Assembly: GCF_900130025.1 (NCBI RefSeq) | Contig: NZ_FQXR01000015.1 | Coordinates: forward strand, 1-59,679 | Direction: 5' to 3' | Length of the DNA: 59,679 nt | Source of the DNA: Sporanaerobacter acetigenes DSM 13106 | GTDB taxonomy: Bacteria > Bacillota > Clostridia > Tissierellales > Sporanaerobacteraceae | In this document: positions 35,089 through 42,866 of the stretch, piece by piece | How positions within the stretch are numbered: position 1 is the first letter of the stretch | How the letters are laid out: every line of letters starts with the position of its first letter | Made by a program: the position numbers and the translations under genes | Notes under the pieces: generated by a model | What the model was told of the DNA's origin: nothing | The model's database searches: none | The model's input: the letters and a program-made list of their open reading frames with translations, nothing else

Positions 35089-35135
35089 ATTCTTAAAACT
35101 TTTATCAGGTTTTTTTACATATCAAGACAAAAAAG
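35089..35135 (-). promoter_or_regulatory. Shared upstream element, partial copy A (before sigma gene)
   Basis: ATTCTTAAAACTTTTATCA...GACAAAAAA matches the distal half of the elements at 36551 and 37711. Position upstream of the sigma gene suggests an ECF-dependent autoregulated promoter. No other feature is seen in the rest of the 265-bp gap 34982-35246 apart from the terminator. Confidence 0.5.
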
Positions 35136-35169
35136 GCTTTATGTAAACCGAACACATAAGGCCTTTTTT
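35129..35169 (-). terminator. Terminator after the amidase-domain gene
   Basis: AAAAAAGGCTTTATGT (35129-35144) pairs with ACATAAGGCCTTTTTT (35154-35169) through one G-T wobble. The U run lies on the minus strand, 78 bp after the stop codon at 35247. Confidence 0.85.
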
Positions 35170-35246
35170 TGTTCAATACTAAAATCCATAAATTCTATTT
35201 TAGATAATACTCTTTTTAAATCATACTGAAGTAAACTTTAACAAGA

Positions 35247-36410
35247 TTATTGAAGAACATAATATTCCCAATTGGAATTTTTGGAATATGCTGTCTTTAA
35301 CCTATCATTCGTATGTCCACTAAATTGTCGTGTAACAGTATCATTTTTAACAATCATTACAGTGTGGTATCTATGTCCATCACTGTTCTTCATCATTATA
35401 ACACCACCTGCATTAGCATTTTCATAATCAGATTTCTTCCAATACTTTTTCGTACTCACCATATAATTTGTCAAACTTTCACAATTCACCCATGCTGTTG
35501 AACCAGCCTTCCAAGTGCTATCTGTAGGCAATCCTCCAGCTTTTAGTGATTGAGATACATAATTAGCGCAATCATTGTGGCAATACCAATTATAATTCGA
35601 ATTATATTTTGAAGTATCCATTAATGCTTTACCATGAGGACATTGTTTGGTTGTATTAGATGTATACTTATTAGCATAATCTCTTGCCGCTATTCTGTCA
35701 TAACCAGAATACAGATTAGGTAAAATTTCTTCGTTACAAATAATGACTGACTCGGAAATTTCAGTTTCTAAATATTCAAACCCTTCCTTTTCAAGTTCTT
35801 GTGAATTTTTAGGTAATATTTCTTCAGCAGGTATGAATTCATCTATATTCTCTGCAAACATTTTTAGGGTAGATATATCAATTTCTCCATCCTTTACACT
35901 TGCAGTTATTTTAAATATAAAATTTGTATCATCTGCTTGTCCAATATATTGCTCTAAATCTTTAATTTTATCAATAATGATTTTTGAAGCAACTTCTATT
36001 TGTCTATCGCTTAAATTGCTCTTATTAGCAGCTGAAACCATATTTATAGTATTATCATCCGATTCATATGAAAATGTATTCAAATTAACTCTTTCTAGCA
36101 TACCTTTTACATATGGTAATTCTTCAACACATTTAGCTTTCAATACACTATTCATAGTCGCCTTTGCTATAAACTCAACATTACTACTTTCATCTACATC
36201 TACTTCATCAAATATAACTTTTACATCATTTATATCGTAGTATTCTGAATATCCTTCAACTAAAAAATCTTCGATATAATTTTTCAGAATTTCTTCGCAG
36301 TTGCTCTTTTCTAGACCATTACCAATTCCTTGTGAAAAACTTATATTTGTACATGAAATTAAAGTAAAAATCATAATTAATAATATGCTCCACATTTTTT
36401 TTACTTTCAT
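35247..36410 (-). CDS. Exported amidase-domain protein (Amidase_6-like)
   Basis: A 387-residue exported protein. The N-terminal signal ends in a lipobox-like LISC near residue 20. A middle region of unknown fold covers about residues 30-230. The C-terminal amidase_6-type domain (about residues 235-385) opens with YDRIAARDYANKYTSN and has NDCANYVSQSLKAGGLP with the probable catalytic cysteine, then a late histidine (GHRYHTVMIV). Such domains hydrolyse peptide or amide bonds at the cell surface. It probably belongs to the ECF-sigma regulon because it shares the upstream element. Confidence 0.8.
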   Translation of the reverse strand: MKVKKMWSILLIMIFTLISCTNISFSQGIGNGLEKSNCEEILKNYIEDFLVEGYSEYYDINDVKVIFDEVDVDESSNVEFIAKATMNSVLKAKCVEELPYVKGMLERVNLNTFSYESDDNTINMVSAANKSNLSDRQIEVASKIIIDKIKDLEQYIGQADDTNFIFKITASVKDGEIDISTLKMFAENIDEFIPAEEILPKNSQELEKEGFEYLETEISESVIICNEEILPNLYSGYDRIAARDYANKYTSNTTKQCPHGKALMDTSKYNSNYNWYCHNDCANYVSQSLKAGGLPTDSTWKAGSTAWVNCESLTNYMVSTKKYWKKSDYENANAGGVIMMKNSDGHRYHTVMIVKNDTVTRQFSGHTNDRLKTAYSKNSNWEYYVLQ

Positions 36411-36468
36411 AATATGATCTCCCCCATAAATTTTTTTATATTACCAATACCTTCTAATTATTTTAATC

Positions 36469-36558
36469 TTAAACTTTCATACTATCATACCCCCTATTTT
36501 TTCTATTACTTAGCTCATTGCATAATCCTCCAAGCTCTTTATTAACTATCCCCTTCAT
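36469..36558 (-). CDS. Possible 29-residue leader or remnant ORF
   Basis: A short frame (MKGIVNKELGG...) begins inside the shared upstream element and ends 58 bp before the amidase gene. A comparable 16-residue frame starting MKGI begins at 37718 in the second element, and the anti-sigma gene's out-of-register upstream start reads MEGL. This may be a remnant of a duplicated anti-sigma start or a leader peptide. There is no independent evidence of translation. Confidence 0.25.
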   Translation of the reverse strand: MKGIVNKELGGLCNELSNRKNRGYDSMKV

Positions 36559-36643
36559 ATATACTAATATCTTCAACCTTAAAATCTTACACTCATTTTT
36601 AAACCTTTTATCAAAGTTTTTTCTACATATTGAGACAAAAAAA
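36551..36643 (-). promoter_or_regulatory. Shared upstream element, full copy B (before amidase gene)
   Basis: About 93 bp matching the element at 37711 at roughly three quarters of positions, including an 18-bp exact block (CCCTTCATATATACTAAT) and AAATCTTACAC. It is placed just after a terminator and before a secreted-protein gene. It is a candidate ECF-sigma promoter region. Confidence 0.6.
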
Positions 36644-36671
36644 GAGCTTTATATTTAGCTCTTATTTTGTC
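36634..36671 (-). terminator. Terminator after the small lipoprotein gene
   Basis: GACAAAAAAAGAGCT (36634-36648) pairs with AGCTCTTATTTTGTC (36657-36671), one mismatch, with a U-rich minus-strand descending arm, 23 bp after the stop at 36694. Confidence 0.8.
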
Positions 36672-36693
36672 ATGTTTTTAAAAATCCCTCAAT

Positions 36694-37170
36694 TTATTTA
36701 ATTCTATCTATACTTTTTTGAATGTTTGAAATATCATCTTCCATTTTGTTGTACTCTTCACAATATTCCTTCTCATCGTCACCATAAGGAACATCAGTAG
36801 GATAAGTTATAGATATTATACCTTGCTCATCTTCATATATTTTATCTATTAAACATATATCTTCATATTGCTTTTGTAGTTCTTCCCATTCTTCTTTTGT
36901 ATTAGAAATATGCAGCGTAAATAATTCAATTTTTCTTCCATCATCTAAATCATTCTTGTGATAAAAATATAACTCATTATTTACCTCTTCTATATAGTAT
37001 TTCCCTTCCCATGATTTAGGCAACTGAAGGCTAAAATTATATGTGTCATTCTCATATTGAATATAATCTTTAGAAGTTTCAATACTATTATCTCTTGAGG
37101 TACTAGATTTACATCCGGTAAAAGTAAACACCATTATAAAAATCATAAGCATTAATAAATATTTTTTCAT
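36694..37170 (-). CDS. Small lipoprotein of unknown function
   Basis: A 158-residue protein with a lipoprotein signal (MKKYLLMLMIFIMVFTFTGC), so residue 20 should be the lipid-modified cysteine. The mature part has YENDTYNFSLQLPKSWEGKYYI, resembling the PsbP/DUF-type surface-protein start common in clostridial lipoproteins, and an acidic C-terminus. It follows the secreted-protein gene by 25 bp, probably in the same transcript under element C. GGGAG precedes the ATG at 37170; the frame's earlier TTG is less likely. Confidence 0.75.
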   Translation of the reverse strand: MKKYLLMLMIFIMVFTFTGCKSSTSRDNSIETSKDYIQYENDTYNFSLQLPKSWEGKYYIEEVNNELYFYHKNDLDDGRKIELFTLHISNTKEEWEELQKQYEDICLIDKIYEDEQGIISITYPTDVPYGDDEKEYCEEYNKMEDDISNIQKSIDRIK

Positions 37171-37195
37171 TATAAGCAACTCCCTTCAATATGTT

Positions 37196-37639
37196 TTATT
37201 TTTTTGCAGTAACAGTGTTTGAAACTGCTATTTTAGTATCTGAACCATTGCTATCTTGAGCATAAAATTTCACTAAAGCCCTATACTGTTCTCCAACTTT
37301 CCCTTTATATGTGAATAAATAATTACTCATTGAAGAATCATATGCATATACATCTCTATCCAACGTGTCTACTGTACTCCATCTTCCATTTTCATATTTT
37401 TGAATTTTTATATATTCAAAACCAAGTTTTTTCATTTTTTTTGTAGCTGTTAATTCCGCATTTACTTGAATTTTTCCATTAGTTTCTGCTTTTATTTTCA
37501 AATTTGTTGAAACAAAATAGTCACTTGAAAGTGGCACCACTACATCAATATTGTCTGCTATAACTGTTTTAGGAATAGATAGTGAACTTATCATCCCAAT
37601 CAATAATAAAGTTATAATTCTCCTCATTATAATTGCCAT
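37196..37639 (-). CDS. Small secreted protein of unknown function
   Basis: A 147-residue protein with a Sec signal peptide (RRIITLLLIGMISSLSIPKTVIA, cleavage after VIA-D likely near residue 29). The mature part is probably all-beta, with FEYIKIQKYENGRWSTVDT and YRALVKFYAQDSNG resembling immunoglobulin-like surface proteins of Gram-positives. I recognise no enzyme motif. GGAG is 9 nt before the ATG at 37639. It leads the unit that includes the lipoprotein gene, behind element C. Confidence 0.75.
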   Translation of the reverse strand: MAIIMRRIITLLLIGMISSLSIPKTVIADNIDVVVPLSSDYFVSTNLKIKAETNGKIQVNAELTATKKMKKLGFEYIKIQKYENGRWSTVDTLDRDVYAYDSSMSNYLFTYKGKVGEQYRALVKFYAQDSNGSDTKIAVSNTVTAKK

Positions 37640-37710
37640 TTAAAATTTCTCCTTTCCTTATATATTTTTATGTATCACAATCCACGATATCCCTCCTTTT
37701 ATTACTTATT

Positions 37711-37804
37711 CCCTTCATATATACTAATGTCTTTAAACTTGAAATCTTACACTTATTCTCAAAACTTTTACCAAAAAACTTTCGACATTTTGGGACAAAA
37801 AAAG
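37711..37804 (-). promoter_or_regulatory. Shared upstream element, full copy C (before secreted-protein gene)
   Basis: This is the partner of the element at 36551, with the same order of blocks from CCCTTCATATATACTAAT to GACAAAAAAAGC. It lies between the ytaF terminator and the secreted-protein gene. Confidence 0.6.
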
Positions 37805-37830
37805 CTTTATGCTTTTAATTTGCATAAAGC
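37797..37830 (-). terminator. Terminator overlapping the end of ytaF
   Basis: GCTTTATGC (37804-37812) and GCATAAAGC (37822-37830) form a 9-bp stem followed by TTTTTTT on the minus strand. The stem covers the last codons and stop of ytaF. Confidence 0.88.
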
Positions 37831-38433
37831 CAAGAAAATAAGTATGAGTCCTGAAATCCAGGAAAATTCCATCTTAGATTTAGAAACAATCTTTTCTCCT
37901 AGAAACAATCCTATCAAAATAATTGCCATATTGAATATAAAAGATAGAACTAATACTTGTATATAATTTATATTTCCCAAGGCACTTCCAAACCCTATTC
38001 CTAGAGCATCTAATGACAATGCCATTCCTAAATAAAATGCCTCTTTTAAATCTATATCTCCAGATTGATTCATATCAGCTTTTGTACAATCCACAACTAC
38101 ATCAATAATTATTTTCACATTTGAAAACTTTATTTCAAATTTCTTTTTCGATTCCTTGCTCTTGTTAGCAAAAAAATTTATAAGACCTTCTACTAAAAAA
38201 TATATCCCTATAAATAATAAAATTAAAAAACTAATAATAGTTGGCAATTGACCAGGAAGAAATTTTTTAGCTACATCCCCCAAAAACATAGCTATAGCTA
38301 ATATTCCTGTACAAATAATATTTATCATAAAAAGAGATTTTATAGGTATTTTTATTTTTTTCATTCCATAAGCAATTCCTATTGCCAATGAATCTATACA
38401 AATAGCTACAACTATAAACAACGATTCTAGCAT
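37807..38433 (-). CDS. ytaF: Sporulation membrane protein YtaF (MntP-like)
   Basis: A 208-residue membrane protein with six hydrophobic segments and two repeated CIDSLAIG/SLDALGIG motifs, as in the MntP/YtaF family of cation exporters. A hydrophilic middle contains DMNQSGDIDLKEAFYLG, an EF-hand-like acidic loop characteristic of YtaF. It is linked to sporulation in Bacillus by name and expression; its biochemical role is unclear. AAGGATG precedes the ATG. Confidence 0.85.
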   Translation of the reverse strand: MLESLFIVVAICIDSLAIGIAYGMKKIKIPIKSLFMINIICTGILAIAMFLGDVAKKFLPGQLPTIISFLILLFIGIYFLVEGLINFFANKSKESKKKFEIKFSNVKIIIDVVVDCTKADMNQSGDIDLKEAFYLGMALSLDALGIGFGSALGNINYIQVLVLSFIFNMAIILIGLFLGEKIVSKSKMEFSWISGLILIFLALCKLKA

Positions 38434-38499
38434 ATAAACACATCCTTTTTAAATTCCATATAGATATATATATAATATTCATTGTGTTAAAAAAAGACA

Positions 38500-38527
38500 C
38501 AAAAAAACCCTATCTTTCAGATAGGGT
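38500..38527 (-). terminator. Terminator of the PhzF-like gene
   Basis: ACCCTATCT-TTC-AGATAGGGT (38507-38527) is followed by seven U on the minus strand and overlaps the stop codon. Confidence 0.92.
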
Positions 38528-39423
38528 CATATATTAACTATTGCCTCCAGAACAATTTTAGATTTCCCGCCCACTTTCACAATGTATTTATTATTTATAT
38601 TTTTAATGCTACAATAAATAGCACTTGGTCTATTCATAGTTTCACCTTGCATAGATATTATTTCATCTTTTTTTAGCAATCTATTTTTCTTTAAATAATA
38701 TATAAGTGCTCCATTAGATGTTCCTGTAGCTGCTTCTTCATTTATTCCTACAGCAGGTGCAAAATTTCTAGTATAAACTACATCCGAATCATCTTTTGGA
38801 AGATAAAAGGCATGAACCCCTATTACACTTAATTTTTTTGAAACCTTTTCTAGTTTCTCAAAATCAACGGAAAGATTATAAAGAATATCTTTATCTTTTA
38901 TTGGAAGTATTATATCTGGTAGTCCTGTAGATATTATTTCTGGGTATATAAATTCCGTTCCTATCCCTAAATCTTCTTCTCCTATCCTGAAAGATTCAAG
39001 AATTGGTTTTATGTTTTCAATTCTACCCAAAGATTTAGGTTCACCTTGTTCCATAAATACTTTATCTACTTGACAATTTTTGTAATAAATCTCCACTGAA
39101 AGTTTACCTGCTTTAGTTTCCTGATATAACTTTCTTATTCCGCTATCTATAGGTATTATATATTGTTTTTGAGCTAACAGATAAAATGAAGCTATTGTTG
39201 CATGTCCACAAAGATCCACTTCGCATCTTGGAGTGAAAAATCTGACCTTAAAATTGTCCTTGTCCAACTCTTCAATAAAAGCGGTTTCAGAAAGATTCAT
39301 TTCTCTTGCAATATTTTGCATATCAATATCAGTTAAATTTTTAGCATCAGGAACCACTCCTGCAGGGTTACCCCCAAAAAGGTTTTCAGTAAAAGCATCT
39401 ACTTGGTATATATTAAGTTCCAT
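38527..39423 (-). CDS. PhzF-family isomerase/epimerase-like protein
   Basis: A 298-residue PhzF-family protein with the two-lobed diaminopimelate-epimerase-like fold. It opens with YQVDAFTENLFGGNPAGVV, carries the catalytic-region glutamate in LSETAFIEE (near residue 46), CGHATIAS in the first lobe and AATGTSNGAL in the second. No phenazine genes are nearby, so the substrate is unknown. It sits alone between ytaF and the parS palindrome. Confidence 0.88.
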   Translation of the reverse strand: MELNIYQVDAFTENLFGGNPAGVVPDAKNLTDIDMQNIAREMNLSETAFIEELDKDNFKVRFFTPRCEVDLCGHATIASFYLLAQKQYIIPIDSGIRKLYQETKAGKLSVEIYYKNCQVDKVFMEQGEPKSLGRIENIKPILESFRIGEEDLGIGTEFIYPEIISTGLPDIILPIKDKDILYNLSVDFEKLEKVSKKLSVIGVHAFYLPKDDSDVVYTRNFAPAVGINEEAATGTSNGALIYYLKKNRLLKKDEIISMQGETMNRPSAIYCSIKNINNKYIVKVGGKSKIVLEAIVNI

Positions 39424-39446
39424 CTTCCACCTCTGTTTTTATCTAA

Positions 39447-39478
39447 AACAAAAATGTTTCACGTGAAACATTTTTGTT
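39447..39478. promoter_or_regulatory. parS: parS centromere site doubling as spo0J terminator
   Basis: The perfect 16-bp parS consensus TGTTTCACGTGAAACA lies at 39455-39470. It sits within a 32-bp perfect palindrome, whose outer arms AACAAAAA/TTTTTGTT give a stem and a TTTTTGTTTT tail on the minus strand. It starts 6 bp after the spo0J stop, so the same DNA can load ParB and end the spo0J transcript. Confidence 0.95.
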
Positions 39479-39483
39479 AAACA

Positions 39484-40362
39484 TTATTTGTTCATTATAG
39501 TTTCCAAAATTCTCTCCAAGTCCTCATCGCCATAATACTCTATTTCAATTTTCCCCTTATTTTTACCTTCGGCAATTTGAACTTTCGTCCCTAAATATGT
39601 CATGAGTTCTTCTTCTAAATTTAAAATTATAGGATCTCTATATATTTCTTCCTTTTCATTTTTAGCATGCTTTTTATTATTCTTTGTATTTTTAGCTAAT
39701 TCTTCTGTATCTCTAACATTGAGCTTTTTATTTATTATTTCATTTGCAATCTTTGATCTCTCATTTTCATCTTCTATAGACAAAAGTGCTCTGCCATGTC
39801 CACTAGAAAGACTCCCTTCCTCTATATAATATAAAGTTTTTTTATCTAAATTTAACAATCTTATAGAATTTGCAATATATGATCTACTCTTTCCAACTAT
39901 TTGGGATACTTCTTCTTGTGTTAAATTGTAATTATCCATCAATTCTCTAAAAGCTTTTGCTTCTTCTATGGAATTTAAATCTTCTCTTTGAATATTTTCT
40001 ATCAAAGCCATTTTTATAGATTCAAATTCTTCTACATTTTTTACTAAACATGGAACTTCTTCTAATCCAGCTAATTTAGATGCTCTCCATCTTCTCTCTC
40101 CCGCTATAATTTCATAATTCTTCCCAACTTTTCTAACTATAATAGGTTGTATGACACCATAAGTTTTTATGGAATCAGACAATTCTTTTAAGGATTTTTC
40201 ATCAAATTCTTTTCTAGGTTGATTTTTGTTAGCTTTTATTTGAGAGATCTCAATATTTAATATATTGTCTTTTTCTTCATCAAAATTGATAAAATCTTCT
40301 ATAGGTTCATCTGGTATTAGTGCAGATAATCCCTTTCCAAGTCCTTTTTTCTTAACCACCAT
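39484..40362 (-). CDS. spo0J: Chromosome partition protein ParB/Spo0J
   Basis: A 292-residue ParB with KKGLGKGLSALIPD at the N-terminus, the CTPase/ParB-N domain containing GERRWRASKLAGL, and a helix-turn-helix (LTQEEVSQIVGKSRSYIANSIRLL) that binds parS. A C-terminal dimer domain closes it. It acts with Soj in origin segregation. Its start directly follows the soj stop, and a parS site lies just past its own end. Confidence 0.96.
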   Translation of the reverse strand: MVVKKKGLGKGLSALIPDEPIEDFINFDEEKDNILNIEISQIKANKNQPRKEFDEKSLKELSDSIKTYGVIQPIIVRKVGKNYEIIAGERRWRASKLAGLEEVPCLVKNVEEFESIKMALIENIQREDLNSIEEAKAFRELMDNYNLTQEEVSQIVGKSRSYIANSIRLLNLDKKTLYYIEEGSLSSGHGRALLSIEDENERSKIANEIINKKLNVRDTEELAKNTKNNKKHAKNEKEEIYRDPIILNLEEELMTYLGTKVQIAEGKNKGKIEIEYYGDEDLERILETIMNK

Positions 40363-41136
40363 TTAAAATTCCTCCTCAGACCACTCTAAAAACTCCTCTG
40401 CCAATTCTTCATAGGCTTCAGCTCCTTTTGATTTTGGATCATAATCCATAACTGAAAGTCCATGACTTGGAGCTTCTGCCAGTCTTACATTTCTAGGAAT
40501 TATAGTTCCATATACTTTTCCTTTAAAATACCTTTTTACTTCATCTACTACCTGAATAGATAAGTTTGTCCTTCCATCAAACATACTTAAAACAACACCC
40601 TCAACTTCTAAATCTTTGTTTAAACTTTTCTTAACTAATTTTATTGTATCCATTAATTGACTTACTCCTTCAAGTGCATAGTACTCACACTGAATAGGTA
40701 TTAAAACACTATCCGAAGCTGTAAGAGCATTGATACTAAGTATTCCTAAAGAAGGTGGACAATCAACAAAAATATAATCATATTTGTCTTTTATGTTTTC
40801 TAATGCATTTTTCAATCTAGTTTCTCTATTATTAAGTCCTATAAGCTCTACTTCAGCTCCTGCCAACTCCACATTTGATGGAACTAAAAATACATTTGTA
40901 GAACTAGTTTCCACCAATATATCTGCAATAGATAATTCATTTATAAGTATATCATATATTGAAGAATTTAGTTGCCTTTTATCTACCCCTAATCCACTAG
41001 TAGTATTTCCTTGAGGATCTATATCCACTATTAAAACTCTTTTACCTTTTTTGCCTAAGGCAGCACTTAAATTTACAACTGTTGTAGTTTTTCCCACACC
41101 ACCTTTTTGATTAAATACTGAAATTACTTTAGTCAT
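40363..41136 (-). CDS. soj: Chromosome partition ATPase ParA/Soj
   Basis: A 257-residue deviant-Walker ATPase (SVFNQKGGVGKTTTVVNL, DIDPQGNTTSGLG, FVDCPPSLG). It dimerises on DNA with ATP and works with Spo0J in segregation and DnaA control. GGGAGTG is 6 nt before the ATG at 41136; the in-frame TTG further up lies within that site. It is in one operon with spo0J. A TATAAT -10 is present upstream at 41168-41173. Confidence 0.96.
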   Translation of the reverse strand: MTKVISVFNQKGGVGKTTTVVNLSAALGKKGKRVLIVDIDPQGNTTSGLGVDKRQLNSSIYDILINELSIADILVETSSTNVFLVPSNVELAGAEVELIGLNNRETRLKNALENIKDKYDYIFVDCPPSLGILSINALTASDSVLIPIQCEYYALEGVSQLMDTIKLVKKSLNKDLEVEGVVLSMFDGRTNLSIQVVDEVKRYFKGKVYGTIIPRNVRLAEAPSHGLSVMDYDPKSKGAEAYEELAEEFLEWSEEEF

Positions 41137-41199
41137 TTTTCTCACTCCCAAATACTTTTTATATTTCTATTATACATTAAATAAATAATATAGTAGAAC

Positions 41200-41231
41200 A
41201 AAAAAATAGTAGGTAATATTACCTACTAAAA
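41200..41231 (-). terminator. Palindromic terminator after noc
   Basis: A 22-bp perfect palindrome TAGTAGGTAATATTACCTAC(TA) at 41207-41228, followed on the minus strand by TTTTTTTG. It ends the noc transcript 20 bp after its stop and insulates soj. Confidence 0.8.
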
Positions 41232-41250
41232 ATATGAAGTGAGAAAATGA

Positions 41251-42045
41251 CTATCTTTTTGGAATTTTAACAACTACTTCTACATACTCTCCCATATCTT
41301 TCTCTGCATATTTTGCTTCAACACCACTATCTAATATAGCATTGTAAGCATTCTTCAATGTATTTAAATAAATTTTAAAATTTATATGTCCTTTTATATT
41401 TTGACTAACTTCAGGCTCATCCTTTTTTATTAAATCATCTAAAATATCATCTATCAGTTTTTCCGTCTTCTTGACTGTAAAATCATTATTTATAATCTTT
41501 TCTAATGTTTTTCTTTTCATTTCATCATCTGGAAGCTTCAGAAGAGCTCTAGCATGCCTTTCTGACAATTTATTTTCTATCAAAGTCTTTTTCACATCTT
41601 CAGGCAATTTCAATATTCTCAATTTATTTGCAATAGTAGATTGGCTTTTCCCAAGTTTTTCTGCCAATTCTTGTTGTGTAAATCCATGATCATTTATCAA
41701 ATTGTAATATCCCTCAGCTTCTTCTATATAGCTCAAATTTTCCCTTTGTAGATTTTCTATTAAAGCAATCATGGCTGAGTCTTTATCTTTATAATCTACT
41801 ATAATTGCAGGTATTTCATCTAACTCAGCTATTTCAGAAGCTCTAAGCCTTCTTTCCCCCGCTATAAGTTCATAACTTTCATTGCACAATTTTCTAACAC
41901 TTATTGGTTGTATGAGACCGTATGTTTTTATAGATTGACTTAGTTCTTCTAACGCTCGTCTATTAAAATCTTTTCTTGGTTGATAAGGATTAGGCTTTAT
42001 AGATTTTATAGGTATATATTTAATTTCTGTTTGTATGTCTTTCAT
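41251..42045 (-). CDS. noc: Nucleoid occlusion protein Noc (ParB-like)
   Basis: A 264-residue ParB paralogue located upstream of soj, the usual place of noc. It has IPIKSIKPNPYQPRKDF, GERRLRASEIAEL and the helix-turn-helix FTQQELAEKLGKSQSTIANKLRIL. Noc blocks division over the nucleoid after binding its own palindromes. No ATTTCCCGGGAAAT-type site was seen in the window. Paralogy with the downstream spo0J is obvious, so a second ParB function cannot be excluded. Confidence 0.9.
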   Translation of the reverse strand: MKDIQTEIKYIPIKSIKPNPYQPRKDFNRRALEELSQSIKTYGLIQPISVRKLCNESYELIAGERRLRASEIAELDEIPAIIVDYKDKDSAMIALIENLQRENLSYIEEAEGYYNLINDHGFTQQELAEKLGKSQSTIANKLRILKLPEDVKKTLIENKLSERHARALLKLPDDEMKRKTLEKIINNDFTVKKTEKLIDDILDDLIKKDEPEVSQNIKGHINFKIYLNTLKNAYNAILDSGVEAKYAEKDMGEYVEVVVKIPKR

Positions 42046-42149
42046 CTTTCATCCCTCTCCTCTTGGACTTTGACTTACTATTAATATTCTATAGAATTTT
42101 AAATCTTCCTTCTTATTTTTCAATAAATCGTTCAACATTATTATGTAGA

Positions 42150-42866
42150 TTACAACGGATTTTTCTTAGGCTTACCAGCTTGTCTAGGGTATTTTGTCGG
42201 AGTTTTGCTTATCTTTTCTATAATTATCAAACTATGTGTTATATTGCTATTTGGAATTTCAACTAATACTTTATCTTTTACTTCTCCTCCTAATATCTTT
42301 AAAGCTTTTTTTGAACTTTCTATCTCCTCTTCTACATCTTTTCCTTTCATAGATACAAAAAAACCTCCTACTTTCACAAAAGGCAAACAATATTCACATA
42401 AAATATTTAGTGGTGCTACAGCTCTTGAAATAGCTACATCAAAAACTTCTCTATATATTTTATTTTTGCCAAAATCTTCAGCTCTTCCGTGAATAGTTCC
42501 TATGTTTTTAAGTTCTAATTTGTCTATGACTTCATTTAAAAACATAATTCTTTTATTTAAACTATCAAGCAATACCATGTCCACATTTTTTTTAACTATT
42601 TTTATTGGGATACCAGGAAATCCTCCACCAGTACCTATATCAATTACTTTTACATTTCTCTCAAATAATTTCGTCTTTAGAGGAGTTAAGCTATCTAAAA
42701 AATGCTTTATATCTATTTCTTCATCATCTTCTATGGCCGTTATATTTATCTTTTGATTCCAATCTAAAAGCAATTCTTTATAAAGTATAAACTTATTTAT
42801 ATTTTCTTTATTTATATCTATATTCAGTTCTTTTGATCCTTCAATTAATGTTTTTACATTAGTCAT
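42150..42866 (-). CDS. rsmG: 16S rRNA m7G527 methyltransferase RsmG
   Basis: A 238-residue SAM methyltransferase (GidB) with [17 protein letters not shown] as motif I and the [17 protein letters not shown] block. It methylates G527 of 16S rRNA. AGGAGTG lies 6 nt before the ATG at 42866, which overlaps the mnmG stop by 8 bp. It is part of the mnmE-mnmG-rsmG run conserved left of oriC. Confidence 0.95.
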   Translation of the reverse strand: MTNVKTLIEGSKELNIDINKENINKFILYKELLLDWNQKINITAIEDDEEIDIKHFLDSLTPLKTKLFERNVKVIDIGTGGGFPGIPIKIVKKNVDMVLLDSLNKRIMFLNEVIDKLELKNIGTIHGRAEDFGKNKIYREVFDVAISRAVAPLNILCEYCLPFVKVGGFFVSMKGKDVEEEIESSKKALKILGGEVKDKVLVEIPNSNITHSLIIIEKISKTPTKYPRQAGKPKKNPL

